From: Cyclostephanos tholiformis
Lineage: Eukaryota > Bacillariophyta > Thalassiosirophyceae > Thalassiosirales > Thalassiosiraceae
Length of the DNA: 12,209 bases
NCBI GenBank assembly: GCA_036939975.1
Contig: JALLPB010000911.1
Location: forward strand, 1-12,209
Reading direction: 5' to 3'
The notes below the pieces were generated by a model. That model saw only the letters and a program-made list of their open reading frames with translations. It ran no database searches and was not told where the DNA came from. Within the stretch, counting starts at the first letter, position 1, and every line of letters starts with the position of its first letter. The position numbers and the translations under genes are program-made. Below are positions 8,049 to 12,209 of this stretch, in pieces.

Positions 8049-8420
8049 AACCATCCGTTCAATATTTATCCGGATGCAAGTAGCACATATGCAATGGGAG
8101 CAGTGCTGGAGTGAGACGAAAAGATTGTCCATACATTTCATGGAAGTTGAACAAAGCACAGCTCAAATATACAGTGAGTAGCCAGAAACTACTGGCAGCA
8201 GTCAAGGCATGCAAGCACTTTGCACAAATCATCTGTGACTGTGAAATTCAGATCCACATGGATCATCAAAATTTGATGCACAATGACACTCCTCACGCCA
8301 ATTTATGGCAGCAACGTGCAAAAAAATTTCTCAATGCCAAGTTCCAACCAACATTGGTACACATAAAATGAGCCAACAACACGGCTGCAGATGGCTTAAC
8401 CTGACTTCTGATGGCAAACG
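8049..8420 (+). pseudogene. RNase H domain of Gypsy copy B
   Basis: RNase H would degrade the RNA strand during reverse transcription. FNIYPDASSTYAMGAVLE (about 8058-8111, Asp at 8073-8075) is the first catalytic segment, ended by TGA 8112-8114. The next frame gives QLKYTVSSQKLLAAVKACKHF, where the catalytic Glu position (usual QEL) is Lys at 8186-8188, then IHMDHQNL with the third Asp at 8261-8263. The tail QRAKKFLNAKFQPTLVHIK, stop (8369-8371), ANNTAADGLT, stop (8402-8404) matches the family ending VHIKG-x-x-NT-x-AD-x-LSRL. Confidence 0.87.
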
Positions 8421-8599
8421 ACTATGTAGCAATCAATTAGGACATCGAATCAAATGGGATACTTCTTCTTATCGAAAACCTGGACTGCAAATTAAATGAC
8501 AATTTCCTGCTGGACATGCATCAAATCTCAGTTGCTTAGAAACAGGACAAAGCAATGCAAAAAGGAATTAGCAACAATCAACATCATTGGTTGCAATGT

Positions 8600-9689
8600 G
8601 ACAACCTTAAATGGTTGAGTTGGGTCCCTGCAGCATATCAAAAGCAAATTGTCAATTGGTACCACATGAATTTGCAACACTCCAGGATCACACAGACAAT
8701 TAATATGATTGATCAAACATTCACTTGGAAGGGGCTTTGTAGGCATGTTTCAACTTGCAACAGCTGCCAGAACAACAAAACCACTAACAATCTTCGACAT
8801 GGGAAGTTACCTTTGGTGTCAGCATTACACAACAAAAGTCCTTGGGAGGCTAGTCACATTGACTGTTGTGGGCCCTGAACAATTTAGTATCAAGACAAGA
8901 GAACAAAAAGATAATCCAGTTCAAAATCCATCTTCTATCAATGGTCAATGCATGCACTGGTTGGGGTGAGTTTATTTGCATTCCGAGTGCTACTTCAGTC
9001 ACCACAGCAAAAGCATTTGACAAAAATTGGCTGTGTTGTTACCCATGGCTGCTAAAATGAATTTGCAACAATGGCAAAAAAATTATCGGAGTTGAACTTC
9101 AGGAAATGCTCAAGAGTTATGGCATCCAGAGCAAACTCACAACAGTAAAAAATCCAACGGCAAATGCAATCATCAAATGAGTCCACATAACACTTGGGGA
9201 AAAGCTTCAATCAACCATTTTCAATGTTGATTGGAGCAAAGATGTTGATACTCTAATCCCGGCATGTGCCTTTGCACTTTGAGTCACATTACCAGCTCCA
9301 GCTCAAGGTTCATATTCACCAATGCAACTTGCCTTCGGATATGATTCATATTCACCAGTGTGACTCACCTTTGAATATGATTTGATTTTTTGACAGAAAT
9401 GCATTATCGATTGGAAACGATTGAAAGTGTTTTGTACAAGGCAAGCAATAGAAAACAATGCACAAGAGAATAAAAAAGATTGGAGCACAAATATAAGGTC
9501 GGGGACAAGATCCTCATTGTTTTCTAACCCTATGAACATTGCAAAAATCCAAAGATTTTGCTTTCAACTTATGCTAGGGGTCCTTATTGCATCACACAAA
9601 TTTTTGCAAATGAGACTGTCAAAATTCAATGCGGCTCATACAAGGACATAGTTTCGATTTGCCAAATCACTCCTTTTCATTCAAGGTAA
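8600..9689 (+). pseudogene. Integrase of Gypsy copy B with GPY module, catalytic residues lost
   Basis: Integrase would insert the cDNA. The zinc-binding H2C2 domain reads H-x4-H (8663-8680), then C-x2-C (8756-8767). In the core, WEASHIDCCGP holds the first catalytic Asp (8861-8863). The second lies in ICNNG, where Asn replaces Asp (9067-9069). The third lies in PTANAIIK-stop-VH, where Lys replaces Glu (9175-9177). The last two positions are separated by exactly 35 codons, the DD35E spacing, which fixes their identity. Stops at 8876-8878, 9058-9060, 9178-9180 and 9280-9282 interrupt it. A 36-bp duplication lies at 9311-9382. The C-terminal segment contains GPY at 9579-9587, then TVKIQ and ITPF, and ends with TAA 9687-9689. 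Confidence 0.88.
9311..9382 (+). repeat. 36-bp tandem duplication within integrase
   Basis: Units 9311-9346 and 9347-9382 abut. Both begin CATATTCACCA and end ATATGATT, and encode YSP-x-x-L-x-F-x-YD. The period is 12 codons, so the frame is unchanged. TTCGGAT of unit 1 corresponds to TTTGAAT in unit 2, a loss of CpG after the duplication. Confidence 0.85.
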
Positions 9690-9744
9690 TGATTGATCTA
9701 TGTATCCATCCACTTTATTGGCCTCACACAATCAAATTTTGGTA

Positions 9745-9768
9745 CTAGAAACAGTTTACTGTTTCTAG
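9745..9768. repeat. Perfect 10-bp inverted repeat, 4-nt loop
   Basis: CTAGAAACAG (9745-9754), loop TTTA, CTGTTTCTAG (9759-9768). It would form a tight hairpin in single-stranded DNA or RNA. Confidence 0.85.
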
Positions 9769-9845
9769 AACAAGTTTGCTTGGATCGAGAAACCTACAAG
9801 GTCATGGGTCAAGTGAACGGTTTCGATCATGTAAGTTAACTTGTT
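9769..9845. repeat. Two-part imperfect inverted repeat
   Basis: Outer arms AACAAGTT (9769-9776) and AACTTGTT (9838-9845) are exact reverse complements. Inner arms GATCGAGAAACC (9783-9794) and GGTTTCGATC (9819-9828) pair with a 2-nt bulge. The structure directly follows the 10-bp hairpin at 9745-9768. It might be a MITE-like remnant or part of a degraded LTR; undecided. Confidence 0.6.
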
Positions 9846-10097
9846 TGTGAATCCGTTAATGGTTTCTTAAAAAATAGTTTTACTTTGTCTAACTCTAGTG
9901 AAAAACCATTACTACAGATACCGTTCAATTATGTACAGTTCAAATTTTTTTGGTATGTTTGATATGAATATTATATCCGTGTTCCGATTTATTTTGCTCT
10001 ATACAATTCAATCCTTTGATAGAAACAATTTAACGCTTGTATAATAAAATAATATTTAGACTGCAGATCTAGTTTAATTGTCACATACGATTCAATT

Positions 10098-10103
10098 TTT
10101 ATT
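10098..10103 (-). promoter_or_regulatory. Possible AATAAA polyadenylation signal
   Basis: AATAAA on the minus strand, about 100 nt downstream of the stop codon of the 544-residue gene. The position is plausible, but the hexamer is expected by chance in such AT-rich DNA. Confidence 0.25.
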
Positions 10104-10205
10104 CCCGATTCAATAATTATTCTTTTCTAGTCGCAATTCACTTGTACTCATGCTATCAGACAATTCAAACATCGAACACATAATTTCCCCTTCCACCGTA
10201 ACTGA

Positions 10206-11917
10206 CTATTTTTTCCCTCTCTGTCTTTTGGTTCCTCTCTCATTTGCTGTGTCATGTGGCTTATTGGCTACTCTTGTTTTCTTGCCACGACGAGGAGGTG
10301 ATGGTAGGTCCCTTTCCTCTTCCTCTTCCTCTTCCTCTTCCTCATCATCTTCATCCTCGTGTCCCCCCTTCTTTTTATTAGTCTCCGTGTCTTCCCCATC
10401 CTCCTCATCACCCTCGTCATCATCATTTGCAAAGGTTTCTCTCTCAGTCCCCTCTCTCCTTCCCGCAGCGCCTGTTTCCATCGGTTCAACTTCTGATCCT
10501 CCTACATCTCCGTCACTGTCATAGCCAGTTTCACACTCAGTGAAGCTACTCTCCTTATCAGGACTATTCTCCTCAAGTTCCTCTGGAAACGACTCCTCTC
10601 GTTTTGTAGCCAACAAGTCACAAATACTCTTCTTTCTCCATCCATCAGCGTTTACCACACTTGCATCTTCCTGTAACCATTCATCCCATCCCCGTTTCAT
10701 ACTCCCATACAATGGTCCCTTCTGGTCAAACGCCAGCCTCCAATTCTTGACACCGTCTTGGAAGAACTTCATTCCCTCTGCGCTCATAGTACTCTTACCA
10801 AACTGCCTCTTCTTACTTTCCCCTCTCGTGTATAGTTGCTTCGGTGGTGAAGTACCATCTGTTGGATCATGCATCCAAACCTTCATGCTGTTCTTCATCA
10901 TGCATATCACATATGCCACATCACTTGCCCCAATCATTTCCAAGAATGATGTGCCAGGGTTCGATGCCATGGTATTCTTGATGTGGCGATCCGAATGGAG
11001 TTTCCTCACATACCTAGCAAAGAAGTCATAAAATTGGGTTAGAGAATTTGTAAGTGTACTCTCGTCATCAATATTAGCCGTCAGGTATGGCGTTATTCCC
11101 TGGATGAGCATATCCGGATCAAGTGTATTCCTGTTTGGATCGGCTTTATTAACGAAAGAGAGAGATACAATTCTGGTGAATATACTGGAGAACGTAATCA
11201 ACTGACACCACATCACTTACACATCAATGCCTTGCGAATATCATTGTTAATGTTGCATCTCATGTCGGCGTATTTCTTCGCAATAGTAGGCGCTACCACC
11301 CTATCCCATGCATCCTCTCTGTCCGCACCCGCTGGAATAGGGCAGTGCCTCAACACCAGCGCCGACAAACTCTTCCTCTCCTCCGAATACATCATCCAGT
11401 TCCCATGTAAGAATTTGTAACGTGGGAACAACCACACCTTGCAGAAATTAATAACTGTGTCCGAGTAAGTAGTATCATTTCCGTTCCAACCGAACTTGTT
11501 TCGTAGGTCTTTCTTATTGTGGGTCTTCACCTCCAATTTGTTCTTCTCAACCTCCAACTTTTTCTTCTCATACTTCAACTCTTTCACCGTTTGCCCATAT
11601 ACCATGCACCGGTCTTTCAACTCCTCCACCTCAAGTTCGAGTGCTGCAATGATCCTATCCTTATCCTGTCTGCTGTTTTTTTTTGGTGACGGACTATTTG
11701 GGGATGTGTAATGTCTGTTCCCTGATGCCCTCGCCGTCGCCGTTCCCGTCGCCCTCACCATCCCCGTTGCACCCCGCGTCCCCGTTGTTTGGAAGGAGTT
11801 TCCTCTTATATTCCCTCCATCTCCTGTTCTCGCCACAAACGTCCCTTCGCCAGATTCGCGCCGGTCGTTGCCAGAGAATAAGCTCTGTTGGTTGACGTTG
11901 CGGCTTGTTTGGTTCAT
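10206..11917 (-). CDS. Two-exon gene for a 544-residue coiled-coil protein with acidic run and basic tail
   Basis: I cannot name it. Exon 1 is 11917-11221, exon 2 is 11143-10206 (stop TAG 10208-10206), and the spliced frame is 545 codons including the stop. Residues 1-80 are Ser/Thr/Gly/Arg/Asn-rich and probably disordered. About 84-132 are a Leu/Glu/Lys heptad-like coiled coil (AALELEVEELKDR onward). About 140-420 look globular, with aromatic-rich stretches such as VWLFPRYKFLHGNW and IAKKYADMRCNINNDIRKA. About 430-509 are Asp/Glu-rich with a terminal Glu run, and 510-544 are Lys/Arg-rich and could serve as a nuclear localisation signal. The middle reminds me of multi-copy uncharacterised diatom proteins, from memory only. 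The frame is intact and CpG-rich, unlike the transposon DNA beside it. A nuclear, nucleic-acid- or chromatin-associated role is a guess from the tail. Confidence 0.72.
10314..10342. repeat. TCCTCT hexamer microsatellite encoding poly-Glu
   Basis: TCCTCT repeated about four to five times within exon 2. On the coding strand it yields the Glu run of the acidic segment. The frame stays open. Confidence 0.8.
11144..11220 (-). other. 77-nt phase-1 spliceosomal intron
   Basis: The donor is GTAAGT (11220-11215). The acceptor AG is at 11145-11144, after a pyrimidine-rich TCTCTCTCTTTCG stretch. Without splicing the upstream frame ends at a TGA inside the intron (11215-11213). Of the AG sites I checked in the next 90 nt, only this one restores the downstream frame; it completes a Ser codon and continues DPNRNTLDPDM. 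Confidence 0.75.
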
Positions 11918-12209
11918 TGTGTAGTCTCTGTCAATAATGAAACAATGAAGTACTGTCTCTCTTGTTGTACTCTATCTCTTGCTAGATCAACTAAGTATGT
12001 TAGAGATTCGAATTCATTGCTTGTAACGACATATTTTTTTCAAGCAACGTCATGAAAATTTACATGTGAATGTATTGATTCCTTCATCAGTACCGGTTCA
12101 CGTGCTTACCTTGCATCTAATTTTCTGTATTGAATAGTAATTCCTGCTAATGTCACAACTAACTGTTTCTGTCGTAAGTACATTGGTGTACGAAATAGTT
12201 AGTACTTTT
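11918..12209 (-). promoter_or_regulatory. Upstream region of the 544-residue gene
   Basis: AT-rich and non-coding, directly upstream of the ATG at 11917-11915. No certain TATA box or initiator. It contains ATTGATTCCTTCATCA (12074-12089), TAATTCCTGC (12138-12147) and GTACGAA...TAGTTAGTA (12188-12204). All have close or exact counterparts near the left edge of the window (214-229, 101-110, 241-262). Confidence 0.4.

Larger units (their letters stand above)
5402..9689 (+). mobile_element. Ty3/Gypsy retrotransposon copy B, all pol domains, degenerate
   Basis: A nearly full-length internal region of a Gypsy element in plus orientation: gag, retropepsin, RT, RNase H, integrase and C-terminal GPY module, in the Ty3/Gypsy order with integrase last. 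It ends at a natural-looking TAA (9687-9689) after a GPY...TVKI...ITPF segment. It is broken by many stops and indels and lacks critical catalytic residues in RT, RNase H and integrase. The 5' edge abuts the antisense pseudogene at 5401/5402, so no 5' leader or LTR is left, and no LTR was recognised after 9689. It is clearly divergent from copy A and is a separate lineage or a much older copy, not a recent duplicate. Confidence 0.88.
9690..10205. other. AT-rich spacer between Gypsy copy B and the right-hand gene
   Basis: No coding frame. This is where a 3' LTR of copy B would be expected, but no partner repeat exists in the window. It contains two inverted repeats (listed) and many scattered ATTCAA-type hexamers between 9920 and 10170, some within related phrases (CGATTCAAT at about 10089 and 10107). 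The 3' end of the minus-strand gene lies at its right edge. Confidence 0.5.

Noticed and set aside
9690..10205. 3' LTR of copy B
   Set aside because: Expected by position, but no second copy was found in the window (compared by eye with 961-1170 and 2901-3297), so an LTR cannot be supported.
10150..10524. Plus-strand open frame with a long poly-Ser run
   Set aside because: It is the antisense shadow of the acidic Glu/Asp-coding part of the minus-strand gene; the Ser run comes from the TCCTCT microsatellite.
1..12209. tRNA, rRNA, CRISPR array, bacterial IS or operon
   Set aside because: I saw no cloverleaf, regular spacer-repeat array, IS ends or prokaryotic gene layout on either strand.

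Overview
The window looks like nuclear DNA of a diatom or a close stramenopile relative. It holds decayed Ty3/Gypsy polyprotein genes whose wording (retropepsin, RNase H and integrase phrases) resembles diatom Gypsy elements as I remember them, plus one gene that reads correctly only through a 77-nt GT-AG intron. No prokaryotic feature (operon, Shine-Dalgarno site, IS, CRISPR) was seen. The lineage call rests on remembered family resemblance, not on a search.

Layout. 1-1170: AT-rich non-coding DNA with a degenerate direct repeat and a perfect 11-bp inverted repeat, a GC/CpG-rich low-complexity patch (about 480-740) and a purine-rich microsatellite (899-960). 1171-2900: Gypsy copy A, plus strand, with gag, protease and the first part of reverse transcriptase, then cut off. 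2901-3297: unassigned spacer. 3298-5401: a long broken minus-strand reading frame that I do not recognise, carrying two in-frame tandem duplications. 5402-9689: Gypsy copy B, plus strand, divergent from A, covering gag, protease, RT, RNase H, integrase and the GPY module, with many stops and frameshifts. 9690-10205: AT-rich spacer with strong inverted repeats. 10206-11917: an apparently intact two-exon minus-strand gene for a 544-residue protein with a coiled coil, an acidic run and a basic tail. 11918-12209: its upstream region, which shares short motifs with the left edge of the window.

How it fits together. The left three quarters are a transposon graveyard: two related Gypsy fragments in the same orientation flank an antisense pseudogene, and no LTR pair is recognisable. 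The copies have decayed differently. Copy B is CpG-poor, and four of its key catalytic codons (two RT Asp, one integrase Asp, the integrase Glu) carry G-to-A changes directly after a C, as expected from deamination of methylated CpG. Copy A keeps more CpG, and several of its frameshifts lie at A-homopolymers. The right-hand gene is CpG-rich, open and correctly spliced, so it is probably the only functional protein-coding gene here.
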